DNA from: Cyanodermella asteris
Lineage: Eukaryota; Ascomycota; Lecanoromycetes; Ostropales; Stictidaceae
Assembly (NCBI GenBank): GCA_900618795.1
Contig: UYJD01000015.1
Coordinates: 255,034 to 319,033, forward strand
Length of the DNA stretch: 64,000 nt
Direction: 5' to 3'
Shown piece by piece: positions 21,041-32,387 of this stretch (its first letter is position 1; every line of letters begins with the position of its first letter). Below the pieces are notes generated by a model. The model ran no database searches and was not told the DNA's origin. It worked only from the letters and a program-made list of their open reading frames with translations. The translations under genes were made by a program, and so were the position numbers.

Positions 21041-22621
21041 ATGCCCCCTTACTCGATCCAAGACCTTGCTTCTCCGTTCAAACACCTTCTTTCGGACCGA
21101 AGGACAACCGCAGCCACCTTCCGACATCTCCTCCGCGACCTCCTCCGCGAAACAACCTATCTTCCCGATCCCTGGCTGCGCACTTACACACGATCATACA
21201 TTCTCTCCAGGTTTCGCGCCTATCTGCACGAGCCGATCCGAACCCGAGCCTTCTACGAGGTCCTTGCGCAAGACGACCCGCAACATCCGGAACTCGACCG
21301 CCGAGATGAGTTCCTCAATCGCAAGAGAGGTTTCGTGCGCAAGAGCGCGCGGAAACCGGAGAGGCAGTATGGGCTATTTCTACAAGCACGGGGCGAGCTG
21401 AGGAGGCTAGTCAGGGCGAATCTCGGACATGAAAAGCCTTTGTTTAGTGTCATGTGCAGGGCATACGGACGCAAAGGAGAGAGGAGGTTCGCCTTGTTGC
21501 GCGATCTGTGGAAGGCGGAGGTGCCGACGAGCTCTGAAGAGCTTGCAGCGATCGTAGAGGCGCAGCGAGGCGGTCTGTTCGTCAGCCCCGAGAAGATTGA
21601 AAAGGGAGTGACAGATAATAAGAGCGGGAGGGAAAAGGGCAACAATCCGGAGAATGGACGGGTTTTCAAGCAGGAGGAGCTGAAGCACGAACTCAAGAAA
21701 AGTGCAAAGCCGCTCCTGCCCATGCCAGTTGTTCCCAAACTCCCGGCAGTCGTGAGGGTTCTGATCAAGGCGCAGAATGCCTCGTCGGCTGATAGCCAGC
21801 TCAGCTTGCAACCTGCAATCCCGAAAGAGAATGCATGGGGCCGGCCTTTTCCAGTGGTGCGGCAACGAAAGCTCATCAGACAATGGCTTCTGAAACTCGA
21901 AAACAACTTGCTTCCCCCTCTGCCAGACAGCGAGCTTGCGCGCTTGCGGGATCTCGTCAAGGCCCGAGACAATGGGCTCCAAATGCCGCGACTTGCCAGA
22001 CACATGCCGCCCATTGTCAAGACCAAATTTTACCCTACTCCTTTCCACCAACCGCCTCGGCGACCCATGGGAACGGTACGTATTGAATGGAAATCTGCAC
22101 AGCTACCAACCATCAAGACCGATGACCCTGCAGTGTATGATGAACAGGACCCGGAGACAGACAGTGGGGAGTTCAAGTCTGATTACAGCGACATCGAGCC
22201 TATAGAACAGAGTTCCAGCCGGTTGTCCTTGAACCCCGAGACAGTTGAACGGCACATTGTTCCGATACGGGGTGCTCACTACATTACTGAAAAGTATATG
22301 CGGCGCCTTTATGCACGGATGCTGGACCTGACGTGCAGAATGTGGCAAGACGAAACTGGTCGGCCGCACGTCGAATGGGGTCGGGACAAGCGGGATTGGG
22401 TCAAGGTGAAAGAGGAAATACAGACCGCACAACAACAGGCGCGCGGCGTGAGAATGCATGACGCAAAGAAGCATGGCGCTGACCAAGCAACGTCGATGAG
22501 CGGCGAGCCGTCTGGACTTGAGAGTCAGCATCCAGGGCGATCTCTTCGGGATGCCTGGTTGTTTCGCGAGGATGACCCAATGGAGGCTGACGTTGAATCA
22601 GCACGAAGCAGCCAGCAATGA
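21041..22621 (+). CDS. LYRM2/Cup1-like N-terminal domain protein
   Basis: Single exon, 526 aa, from ATG 21041. The frame is open to 21005 but that begins with TTG. Residues 1-100 hold a helical segment FRHLLRDLLRETTYLPDPWLRTYTRSYILSRFR, which resembles the LYR/complex-1-like (LYRM2-like, Cup1) domain of fungal proteins. This family usually binds acyl carrier protein or acts in mitochondria. The middle is basic and low in complexity. A second helical block (ITEKYMRRLYARMLDLTCRMW) with a following DWVKVKEEI lies near residues 415-465. I can support the N-terminal family similarity but not a specific role. The long C-terminal extension is much larger than classical LYR proteins of about 100 aa, as expected for this fungal subgroup. 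Confidence 0.68.
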   Translation: MPPYSIQDLASPFKHLLSDRRTTAATFRHLLRDLLRETTYLPDPWLRTYTRSYILSRFRAYLHEPIRTRAFYEVLAQDDPQHPELDRRDEFLNRKRGFVRKSARKPERQYGLFLQARGELRRLVRANLGHEKPLFSVMCRAYGRKGERRFALLRDLWKAEVPTSSEELAAIVEAQRGGLFVSPEKIEKGVTDNKSGREKGNNPENGRVFKQEELKHELKKSAKPLLPMPVVPKLPAVVRVLIKAQNASSADSQLSLQPAIPKENAWGRPFPVVRQRKLIRQWLLKLENNLLPPLPDSELARLRDLVKARDNGLQMPRLARHMPPIVKTKFYPTPFHQPPRRPMGTVRIEWKSAQLPTIKTDDPAVYDEQDPETDSGEFKSDYSDIEPIEQSSSRLSLNPETVERHIVPIRGAHYITEKYMRRLYARMLDLTCRMWQDETGRPHVEWGRDKRDWVKVKEEIQTAQQQARGVRMHDAKKHGADQATSMSGEPSGLESQHPGRSLRDAWLFREDDPMEADVESARSSQQ

Positions 22622-24093
22622 AGTAATGCGATCAACGAAATTGATTCAGCTCCTTCGCATGTTGCTAGGTGCAGAGACAACCTAGCTAAACATATCATTC
22701 AGATCTTTCTCACATAGGGACATGGCAGGTCCAGGAAGCAAACAACACTTCCTACATGCTCCCATCTCTAGTATTTGTCTTCTCAGCTCTGACAGCGGCT
22801 CTCCCCTGGTGCATACCTCTCATTGGTGACGGACCCTCAGGTCTCATATCCAGAAACGTACACCTTTTGGCCTTACGCTCATCGGCCAAGTCCTGAAGAT
22901 CTTTGGTCAAGTCGTCGTCAGCAGCTGGAAGCCTAGCCACGTGCGGAGCCATGTGCAGAGCAGTTGACCGCCAGGGTTCGGAAAGTAACCGGGCACTGTG
23001 CAGGAAGGGGATTTTGTAGCATCAGTAAATGAGTCCAAACGCATTGGAAGCTTCCCACGACATACAGTCCTGCTCGCAGCGGAGCGATTGGTAAATTTTG
23101 GATTCCGAGCTGCCGTGCCCATTTCGTCCTTCCGGTGCGAGAGGTGCAGATTCACTTGTGCAGGTTTACGGGCAATCGAACATGAAATTATTCGACGACG
23201 ATTCTTGGCCAGCGTGAAATGCTTGTTTGAAGGGGAGCTATTGACAAACACGGGCAATTTGGGAATCTTTTCAAGCATGGTATGGACAAAATCATGCGCA
23301 GACCATATTTCCCTATTTCATGGATGTATAAATGCTTTTATACATCTCCAGATGTTTGACATGGGGAACTCGACGCGCAGATTTGCACCCGTAAACTTGC
23401 GTCTCAGGAGATCTGGGCGCGACGACACTATTGTTTGAAGCATGTCAGGAACGATTTCGCCAGCGTACACGTCGGATAGGCAAAAAGTCGTTGCGCAATG
23501 ACTACAGTTTCGACTTACTCTTTTACACACATATCAACCTTCGGGAATAGTGTTGAATGTACTGATGGCGCTTGACGCTCGCTTACTTCAGAATCTCCAA
23601 TTAGGAGTCGGTATACAAGCCGTTCTATAAGGACCTTCTGAGGTACTCTTATCTGCATGCGCGACAACCAACTTCGCTGAGCTGTCTGTAGATTGTGAGT
23701 AGACGCCCGAGCGGGAGGTGAAGTCACGTCAGCCTCGGAATGACGTCTGCATCTGATATCACCAAAACCGCCCGCCGATCTCACTGCAACAAGAAGCTTA
23801 TCACGAGGCTCAGAGATGGGGCTTAAACTTATCGATCCGCATGAGGCGATATAATCGGTCGAGCCACCTCCTCTTGGACGGACTGGCGGAGAGATTGCAC
23901 GTCAAGGTGTCATGCCTCCGCGTTGCCCGTTCTGTCTCCGATATTCTCTCGCACCTCACCTCCTCCACTAATCCAGTAGCACATCTTTGTATATACTCTT
24001 GTTGACTGAAGCCACCCTCTCATTTGGCATTCCTACTGCAGCGTTCATCTCGATTGTTATATTTGTTCTTACATCTATCCTAGACTTGACATC
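22622..24093. other. Gap without a supported gene
   Basis: Open frames on both strands (the longest is plus 22998-23438) resemble no family. The last part, about 23900-24093, is pyrimidine-rich and fits the promoter and leader of the hydroxyacid oxidase. Confidence 0.35.
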
Positions 24094-25412
24094 ATGGGGG
24101 ACAAGATACCGCCCAAGGCCGAGGCACACGACCTCAACTGCCTGACCATCGGCGAGCTAGAGACCCTCGCCGCCGAGCGCATGGACAAGCAGACACGCGA
24201 CTACTACAACGAAGGCGCCGACTCCGGATCGACTCTCGCAGAGAACAGCAGCGCATACAACAAATACAGAATCCGGCCACGAGTGCTCCGCGACGTGAGC
24301 AAGCTCGATTCCACCGTCGACATCTTCGGTCAGAAGAACTCCATCCCTCTTGGTGTCGCACCGACGGCGATGCAGTGCCTCGCGCACGAAGACGGCGAGC
24401 TGGGCACCGCACGCGCGTGCAAGAACCGGAAGGTCGTGATGGGGTTGTCGAGCTTTGCTACGAAGAGCTTGGAAGAGGTTGCGGAGGCGTCAGGGCAGAC
24501 TGCGAATGCGTTGCAGCTATACCTGTTTGAAGAGAGGGAGCACAGCCGGAAGCTCATTCAGCGGGCGAAGAAGGCGGGCTTTAAAGCGGTCTTCCTTACG
24601 GTAGACACGCCCATGCTGGGACGCAGAAACCTCGAGATCCGGAATCAATTCAAGCTGCCGAGTCATTTCAAGGTGGCAAACTTCGCGGCACAAGGTGACC
24701 CGGCGCCGGACGCTGCGAGAGCACAGGAAGGAAGGATGGCCGAAGTCAAAGCAAATCAGTCGAAAAAGCGGGAGTCGGCCCCAGCGGAGCAACCAAGTCA
24801 GCCTGGATTTACAGACGAAACGCACGGGCGCGTAATTCCTAAGGGCAATATCACCTTTCACACACATGCACCGAACCCAACACTGAACTGGGAGCGGGAC
24901 ATCGATTGGTTGAAAGAGCAGTGTAAGCCGGAGATGAAGGTCTTCGTCAAGGGCATTGCAACTGCAGAGGACGCTATTTTGGCCGTGCACCATGGAGTGG
25001 ATGGTATAGTGGTCTCCAACCACGGAGGCCGACAGCTCAGTAGGTCATGTTTCTTTGATTCAGTGGGAGCCACGCTGACAGCACTTTAGATGGCGCTCTT
25101 GCAACAATCGACGCACTCCCCGAGGTTGTCGAAGCCGTACAGAAGAAGGTTCCAGTTCACGTCGACGGCGGCATCAGACACGGTACGGACGTGTTCAAAG
25201 CACTTGCTTTGGGTGCTGACTTTGTATGGGTCGGCCGGCCGGCATTGTGGGGTCTTGCGTATAAGGGACAGGAGGGAGTAGAGCTGATGCTGAGGCTGTT
25301 GAGCGACGAAATCAGGCTGTGCATGGCCTTGGCTGGAGTAACCAAGGTTGAGGACATTTCCAAGGAGTACCTTGTCAAGGTGGATCACAGCGGCTTTGTG
25401 AGCCGGTTATGA
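24094..25412 (+). CDS. Peroxisomal FMN-dependent 2-hydroxyacid oxidase
   Basis: Two exons, 24094-25039 and 25090-25412 (50-nt intron), give 422 aa. The junction restores SNHGGRQL/NGALATIDALPEVV. The family is the FMN-dependent alpha-hydroxyacid dehydrogenases (glycolate oxidase, lactate oxidase), which oxidise 2-hydroxyacids to 2-oxoacids with H2O2 release. Seen landmarks: DYYNEGADSGSTLAEN with the substrate Tyr, PLGVAPTAMQ, LQLYLF, FLTVDTPMLGRR, catalytic His at about 310 in SNHGGRQL, and FMN-phosphate segments VDGGIRHGTDVFKALALGA and VGRP. The last three residues are SRL, a type 1 peroxisome signal, so the peroxisomal site is inferred. A Lys/Gln/Ala-rich insertion of about 40 residues (roughly 205-250) occupies the variable loop 4. 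Asn replaces the Asp more usual after RQL. Confidence 0.92.
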
Positions 25413-25639
25413 GTCAGGGCGGATCCGAGAGTACGAGCAAACAACGTCAAACAATTTTGGTTCCAGAGTGTTTTCATTCGGGTGCCATGTATTGATAACG
25501 CTATCCTGTACAAGGTTCATAGTGTAGCGCCAAATTATATCTAAGAACCTCAAGCAGTGGAGCTCCTGCCCGTCATGTTAGGTAACCGATGTTCCTCAGG
25601 CGTGTACGAGTCGATCAGCGTTGTTGGTCAGTAGTTCGA

Positions 25640-26212
25640 TTAAACTTTCTTTTCAGTTTCGTCCTCAGAGTATCGACCCATCATGTCGGGTCTCGCCAGC
25701 AGCACCCATAGTCGCCAAATTACAGGTCCGACCAAGACCGAAGTGCAGACAGCAAGTGTCTTTGGCGTCAGCCCAGCATTGTTAGCTGTGGCGGCCTGCC
25801 ACAAAAACGTCGGTATCAAGAAGCCTTCTCCAGCAAGCAGCGTCCAGTATACCATCGGTCTGCTTTCAGTGGCACTTCTCGTGTTCAAGATTCCCAGTAT
25901 GAGTTGAGGTGTCAGCCCGAAGCACAGGGCGCCGAGCCACTGCATCAACGTGATGCTTGTACGATTCACGTCCAGAATAGGACGCGCAACGCCGAGTCCC
26001 AACGTCGCTTCAGGGTAAAAGACCATGCCGATTCCACCAACGATATTGCCTATGGCTTCGGCGGCAAATGCCCACCGGATGATGGATCCGGAGGCGGATG
26101 GATCGAGAAACACCGTTGGCGAAGAGAAAACGCCTGGTGTCCTCAGGTTTCTGCCTTGTTTTGGCGCCATTTTTTCTTTGGAATACTGGCCTGCAATCAC
26201 TCCGGCCCACAT
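25640..26212 (-). CDS. Small four-helix membrane protein of unknown function
   Basis: Single exon, 190 aa from ATG 26212, or 176 aa from a second ATG at 26170 (MAPKQGRN), which cannot be excluded. Four hydrophobic segments are visible: IIRWAFAAEAIGNIVGGIGMVF, WLGALCFGLTPQLILGIL, VYWTLLAGEGFLIPTFLW and TSVLVGPVIWRLWVLL. The short C-terminal tail is charged (SEDETEKKV). I do not recognise a named family, though small four-helix proteins of this layout are common in ascomycetes. It ends 228 bp from the convergent hydroxyacid oxidase and shares a 700-bp divergent upstream region with the Yvc1-like channel. Confidence 0.72.
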   Translation of the reverse strand: MWAGVIAGQYSKEKMAPKQGRNLRTPGVFSSPTVFLDPSASGSIIRWAFAAEAIGNIVGGIGMVFYPEATLGLGVARPILDVNRTSITLMQWLGALCFGLTPQLILGILNTRSATESRPMVYWTLLAGEGFLIPTFLWQAATANNAGLTPKTLAVCTSVLVGPVIWRLWVLLARPDMMGRYSEDETEKKV

Positions 26213-26913
26213 CCGAGGGGAACAAGAAGCCGGGGTGGACTTTTCAGCAGGTGTCAGGAGTTTTGCAGTATCACAATGTCATGTGGCAAAAGCATAGCTT
26301 GGATGAAGCTTGGACCGGGGGAGCTCTCGTCGTCCAATAGAAGAAGCTCAACTTTGGGAGTCAGCCAACGGCTAATGCACGGTTGCCCAGCACGACTTGG
26401 TCTCGAAAGGCAGCCCCGCGATGACAAGCGTTCGTCTCCCCGTCCGCTCGTCAAAGCATGTTCAGCAGAGCAAGAACAGAATCGAACGGGACTGCTGAAA
26501 AACTGGGGTCCAGCATGCTTCTGCCCACAATCTTCGCTTGCTAGATGGCCGGTCACGAATTCTGCTCCGCGCTCCCCCGCACCGCTGGCCCGCTGACGCA
26601 GCGCGCGAGGCGGGATCAGCGGCCAAACAGGTTTCCACTTCGACGAACGCGACGACATCACGGGCATCAAAATTTCCTACCAAGGGTCGACCAGCTTGAG
26701 GTTTGCTTAGTTTTTTCCTGCTGCAAGTCGAACTTCGGGAATCTCGCTTACTGACTTTCGATCTCCTCAGCCCATTCTAGGCTAGCAATCATTGCTAGCG
26801 CCAGTGAGCGTTGACTGGCCTCCACCAATCCCAGCAAAGCCGTTGCGCAAGCTCTTAACTCAATTCACTCCAGTGTTACCTGACTCTTTCTGACTTCTTC
26901 TCGCCGACGCAAG
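26213..26913. other. Divergent promoter region
   Basis: This 700-bp region lies between the heads of the four-helix gene (-) and the Yvc1-like gene (+). Short frames inside it have no family match. No clear TATA box. Confidence 0.4.
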
Positions 26914-28782
26914 ATGCCCCTCATCGATTGGAGAGGTTGGCTCAATGGCGCGTCGCGCCGTTCGCACCACATCCTGGACGGCGCCCAGCAGCGACTCCTC
27001 GCCGCCGAAGAGACTGCAGAATCTGCATATCCTCCGGAGCAGGTCACCAAGGTCGCTCTGCGCATCAAGTACCTTGTGGAACAGGTGGTTTCCTGCGAGC
27101 TCGAGGAGTGGAAGATCACAAAGGCAAATTCGCCCATCATCACCAAGCGGGTTGTGCATGCAGCCAAAGAAGCCGGGGGCAAGGATTATGGCAGCTGCGT
27201 CGTCTTCTGCCTGCTGGTGTGCAGGAAATGGTTCAAACGACAGGCTCTTCTAGAGCTGTGGGACGAAACTCTCTTCAGTGCGCGAGCGACTGCCTGCGAC
27301 GTCATTGCCAAACAGATCATCGAGAACGAGGAGCGTGAGGACTATCTCATGCAGGAGACCTTGCTGAAGCGCTTCTCCATCTTGGTCAACGGTGAGCCCA
27401 CCGAACCCGCGAATGTCGTGGAGCGCGCCACGGACTTGCATGCTTTGCGTGTCATCGGATCTTCAGGCTACCAGAAGTGCATCCGCTATCTTTGGTGGGG
27501 ATGGCTCGTTCAGGATGAGAACGACCCTTCGAGCTTTGTGCCTGTTAAGAACAAGACGAGCACGAACTACTGGGTGCACTTTCATCCGGATCGCATGCGA
27601 GCACCGCAGTACCAGAATGTAGTCCAGATGTCAATGAGTCTGATCTACCTAGTGTTGTATACCGGTGCCATCAACACGATCAACCACACCGGAGACCTGG
27701 ACGTTGTTGAAGGAATTCTGTACATTATGACCGCTGGCTTCCTCTTCGACGAGATCAACAAATTCCGCAAGGTTGGACGTTTCTACATCGGCTTCTGGAA
27801 CGTCTTCAATTCAACGCTGTACGCATTGTTGGTGGTCAGCTTTGTGCTGCGACTTGTTGCCCTTTCGCACGATCTGGACACACAACGACGCATTGAATTC
27901 AACAAGCTAAGTTACAGCTTCCTCGCTTTCAGCGCGCCCATGTTCTGGATGCGACTGCTGCTCTACCTGGATACGTATCGTTTCTTCGGTGCGATGCTTG
28001 TCGTCTTGAAGGTCATGATGAAGGAGTCTCTGATCTTCTTTGCACTTCTCATCGTCATCTGTGTCGGGTTCTTGCAAGCTTTTATCGGGCTGGATGTGGT
28101 GGACGACAATAAGACTGTGACAAGCTTCATCGTCCAAGCAATGTTGAACAGTGTCATGCAGAGCCCTGATTTCTCTGGCTTTGACAACTTCTCGGCCCCG
28201 TTTGGTCTGATCCTCTACTACATCTATACGTTCGTCGTCATGGTGGTGCTGCTCAACATACTGATCGCCTTGTACAACAGTGCATACGAAAGCGTCACTG
28301 ACGAGGCCGACGACGAATACATGGCGCTCTTCGCAAGCAAAGCCCTCCAGTTTGTCCGTGCGCCTGACGAGAATGTTTTCATTCCACCTTTCAACTTGAT
28401 CGAGACCTTCTGTCTAGTTTTGCCTTTTGAATGGTGGATGCCCCGCAAGGCATACCAAAAGCTCAACGACAACGTGATGCTCGTCATCTACTCACCTCTG
28501 TTGCTCATCACGGCCTGGCTGGAGCGTAGGGAAGCTTACAAGATTCTAGCAGCAAGGCGCCGCGGAGAAAGCGATGAAGACCGCGTGGAAGAATGGGAGC
28601 AACTTGGCGACGAAGGCTGGCAGCCTGATCTCGACGACGACTGGGCCAAGAAGGTGAGCAGCAGTAAGCCGGATGTGGCAACCGATGCTGCGGTGATTGA
28701 AGTCAGGGAGCTGAAAAGAAAAGTCGAGGAGTTGACAAAGCTGGTGGAGGGGATCAGCAAAAATGATAAAGCGGATGTGTGA
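26914..28782 (+). CDS. YVC1: Yvc1/TrpY-type vacuolar cation channel
   Basis: Single exon, 622 aa, ATG at 26914. The layout is that of fungal TRP channels of the vacuole (Yvc1), which release Ca2+ to the cytosol. A cytosolic N-terminal domain occupies about 1-230, followed by six predicted helices near 235-255, 263-280, 295-317, 332-352, 372-395 and 431-455. A pore region lies around 403-422 (QAMLNSVMQSPDFSGF). The S6 segment has VVMVVLLNILIALYNSAYE, the conserved TRP signature. The segment APMFWMRLLLYLDTYRFFGAM before S5 is also typical. The C-terminal tail is acidic and then ends in a predicted coiled coil (about 590-615). Length agrees with Yvc1 (about 600-700 aa). No damage is seen. Confidence 0.92.
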   Translation: MPLIDWRGWLNGASRRSHHILDGAQQRLLAAEETAESAYPPEQVTKVALRIKYLVEQVVSCELEEWKITKANSPIITKRVVHAAKEAGGKDYGSCVVFCLLVCRKWFKRQALLELWDETLFSARATACDVIAKQIIENEEREDYLMQETLLKRFSILVNGEPTEPANVVERATDLHALRVIGSSGYQKCIRYLWWGWLVQDENDPSSFVPVKNKTSTNYWVHFHPDRMRAPQYQNVVQMSMSLIYLVLYTGAINTINHTGDLDVVEGILYIMTAGFLFDEINKFRKVGRFYIGFWNVFNSTLYALLVVSFVLRLVALSHDLDTQRRIEFNKLSYSFLAFSAPMFWMRLLLYLDTYRFFGAMLVVLKVMMKESLIFFALLIVICVGFLQAFIGLDVVDDNKTVTSFIVQAMLNSVMQSPDFSGFDNFSAPFGLILYYIYTFVVMVVLLNILIALYNSAYESVTDEADDEYMALFASKALQFVRAPDENVFIPPFNLIETFCLVLPFEWWMPRKAYQKLNDNVMLVIYSPLLLITAWLERREAYKILAARRRGESDEDRVEEWEQLGDEGWQPDLDDDWAKKVSSSKPDVATDAAVIEVRELKRKVEELTKLVEGISKNDKADV

Positions 28783-29994
28783 TCCGCACATTCAGAGTCT
28801 GTTTGGGAAGCTGTCTCAGCCAGGCGACGCACATCAAGCAGGGGTGCTTGGCTCCACTCGGTCGAGCTGGATGCTTGTTCCGAGTATGTACTCGATGGTG
28901 ATTGGTGGCAAGCAAAAGATCCCGGGCTGTTGGCTACGACATCCGTCAGTTTGCAAGAGACGAGCAAGCGTCGATTAGGATAGGTAAAGTCACAATGCTG
29001 ATCCGCCATGCATGGCAATGTGTCTCGCTCGCCTTTGGAGGACGACTGTGGGACGCAAGGGTCAGCTTGTGATTAATGGCGATGAGGTGTTATTATAGCT
29101 TGGGTAGTCGGTACCTGTTGAGATGCGCTCGCAGAGCGTCATCACGGCGAAGCACATGTTGGGAGATGCGCCGCAAATGGAAGAACATCTGTCGGCTATA
29201 TAGCCTTGCTATCAGGACCGTAGTCAGAGCGACTGGAGCGACCGCGCCGTAGACCAGCCGCTCATGCAGAATGTGCATCGAACCTGGCCAGGTCGAGTGT
29301 ACTGTTGCGCCGGCCTTCCCATTCAGGCAAGTTCATGTCGGAATTCACGTGCAGTCCAGCCTGGAGCTATCCTGCAGCACAGATGGCAGCGAGAATGCGC
29401 ACGCACGCACGCGTGGAAGCTGTCGAGCAGCCTGGGTTCTGCTGAGACGCCGGTGTCGAATCTGCCTCTGCCACTGGTGATGCTGTCAACCTGTCCGGCG
29501 TCGAGGTTCGGGACAGACGATGGTGGGGCGCATCTGGCTCGTCCGAAGCAGAGCAGCGATCCGGACTGTCATCGCACTCGATGCACAGAGGCGCCCTCGG
29601 AGAAGCAACCTTCCACCCCCGACCGGCCGCTCGACAGATTGCGAAGACTCACGGCATGACGGAGACAATTCCCGCAATGCGCTACCCACACTCTGCCGGC
29701 CCTCTCATCGCCATCACCAGTCGCGAGCCTCGGAGTTGCTCCGGACAATCTCATACGCCGGTGGCGATGAAGCAAGCCTCGCCCAGCGTTGGGCTAACCA
29801 ACCTTTGCGCTCGAGGACCAGGCAGTTGTACTGCAAATATATGTCCCACCAGCCGACCCTCTGCCGGAGCAAACGACCCTCTGTCGAATGCGCTTGCCTC
29901 TCAGCTTCAGTTTCGGGGACCATGCCTGTGTACTATATATCGTAACAAAGGCCGTCAATCCACCACGCCCTGTCCAACTTGAAAGGGCGTCGGT
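28783..29994. other. Intergenic region before a Zn2Cys6 regulator
   Basis: About 1.2 kb with no recognised gene. It includes a short CGCA-type repeat near 29397-29412 and several overlapping frames without family resemblance. The right end is the promoter side of the regulator. Confidence 0.35.
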
Positions 29995-32387
29995 ATGGCC
30001 CAGTATCGGCAGATCGTACCACGAGATGAAGGCGATCGGCCTCCCGCGGCTCCATTCGAGCCGCCTGCGAAACGCCAACAAACACAAGTGGCATGCGAGG
30101 AGTGCCGAAGGCGCAAGATCAAGGCACGTCTTCAGCTCCCTCTATATTGCATATGCTCCATCGAGAGAGCCCCCTCCGAGGGTCCTTGACGCTGGTCCTC
30201 GCTTTTTTCATGCGGTTCGTTGCGCCCAAAGCCGAGGCCAACGTTGGGTTTGAGTGTTCTGTCAATCGTCGCTTCGCGTTGCTCATTGATCTCTCAACAC
30301 TCATCCGGCTGAAGACAGCTAGAGCACCTCGATTAACGCGCCAGCCGTGCTTGAAGATGGTCATTCGAGAGGGATCATCGTGGTTTTTCTGCCTCGGCCA
30401 CATCCTCATGCTTTACACGGCCCCTTTTCTAACTCGTTCGACCAGTGCAACGGCATCCGCCCATCTTGCGATAATTGTCTAAAGAAAGCCGTGCAGTGCG
30501 AATGGTCCGCAGACGAGGGCGCTGGACGAGTGGGTCGGCAAGTCCGTCAGGAAGCCTTGGAGCGAGAGAATCGGAACTGGAAGACCCTCATAGACTATGT
30601 TCGTTCGGTGTCCGAATCCGAGGCGTGGTCCATCTTCCAACGTTTGCGCCAAAATCGCAACAGCAGTCCAGATGAAATTCTGCGCTTGTTTCAGACAGGG
30701 GAAGCCCTGACCCAGCTGCAACAGCGGCCGACGTCGAGACTGGAACAGAGAGAGCAGCGAACAGAAGGCGCTGGTAATATTCAAGGGGCATTATCGCCGT
30801 GGACAACAGGGACAGATTCTGCGATTGTATCGGAGCTGATTTCGGATTACTTCGAGTGGGAAGCACCTTTCGAAGCTCCAATGATCGATTCAAGTGCTTT
30901 CTTTGCCGACATGCGGTCCGGCAATACCCGCTCTCCAAATTGTTCGCGAATGCTGGTCAACGCAATCTGCGCCTTGAGTTGCTTCCTGAGCGACAGGGTG
31001 AAAGAGTTGGATGGGAATCAGCGAGGAGCCACGGCAGCGCGTTTCTTCGAAGCTGCTGAGCGCGAGTTTGATCAAAACAGTAAGTCTTATTGTAGCGTTT
31101 CGGAGATTTGTTGTAAAAGCACGATCATGTCGGTGTGTGGCAGTCAGATGAGTAGACTCAGTGACTGGTCACTGGTTAAATGGGTGATAGAAAGGACCAC
31201 AAAACATAGGAGATTCCTCCATTGCATGCTTTTGTAATTTCGATGAACGCAGACATACGTCAGCATGCCAATACTAACCATGAATAGGCAAACCCTCGTT
31301 GACATCAGTTCAGGCGTTATACCTCATGTTTATGTATGGGGTGGCCCAGGGCCAGGATAAAAGATATGCCAAGTACAGGTTCACGGCCTGTTCAATGATT
31401 CAGACCCTCAAACTTGAGAGGAAATACATCGCCGCAACAGATGGTACTCTGTCAGAAGAAGGCCGGACAAAAGCGCAAACAGATTCCAGAGAATTGAAGA
31501 GCCGAGTAATATCGAAGGGAATGTGGGGCCTGTTTTGTGTGGAGACAATCATCGCTATCGCATACGGTCAGCCGAGCCTCATCGCGCCACCCAGCGTACC
31601 TCTACCATCTTCGACTCACGAAGCTTCACTGCAGCTGCAATGCGAGCTGTCCATGTGCTTGTATGATATCATGCAGCATTCTCAGCTGGTCGTCAGTGGA
31701 GTTGGCGAGGCGGACGATGTGGATAGGCGTGCGAGCCTTTATAGCACGCTGCAGTCTCACGCTGACCGGTTGAGGTCAGCGCAACGCGACTTTCCACAAC
31801 TAACAACAACGGGTCACCATTTATCCGAACTCTATCATCTGGGGGCGGTGATGATTTTGCGTCCCCTGCTGAGTTGTGAGGCAGTTGCGCCGATATCCGG
31901 ATTTGATCCTAAAAAAGCGTGCATCGACCACTGCAAAGCGCTTGCTGATGAATGGAGACGAGAAGAGATATCCAGCGATTTTAATACGACAGTGCTCTGG
32001 CAAATCCTGACGCCGGCGATATGTGCTTTCACTCTGGTCGCGCAGCTAGGAAAAGTTGCGGACGTGCGAATACCTGGTTTGCTGGTGAGCTGTTGTGCCA
32101 CGCTGCGGCAGCAAACTGCGCGCTGGCCTCTGGCCGTGTACTGGCTCCAGGCTTTTGCTTACTTCGCTCGTATGATCAACGCGACGCCACTACCTGATGA
32201 GGCCAAGCAATATCTGAAAGGTCTCGACAATCTTGGCGTCGACATTAGTGGCGAAATTCCGATTGGGTTCATGGTACCGATGCAGGAAGAGCTGGCTGAA
32301 ATGGCATCGGACTCAGATGCCCCAGAGGTATCTGTTGGTAAGCTCATCGGAATGTTCAATAACACCAACCTATCAATAGAGATGTAA
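29995..32387 (+). CDS. Zn2Cys6 transcription factor with a GC-AG intron in the zinc cluster
   Basis: Three exons, 29995-30123, 30446-31079 and 31288-32387, give 620 aa. The zinc cluster has Cys at 34, 37, 44, 51, 54 and 61 (spacing 2-6-6-2-6), built across the first intron: CEECRRRKIK/CNGIRPSC. To join these in frame the first intron must begin with GC (30124) and end with AG (30445), 322 nt; no GT site restores the motif. The second intron (31080-31287, 208 nt) has GTAAGT and a CTAAC branch site. A linker with a predicted coiled coil follows the cluster, then a Fungal_trans-like middle region with ALYLMFMYGVAQGQ and a long helical C-terminus. It is a nuclear DNA-binding regulator; targets are unknown. 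Similar regulators often control nearby catabolic genes, but none is obvious here. Confidence 0.85.
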
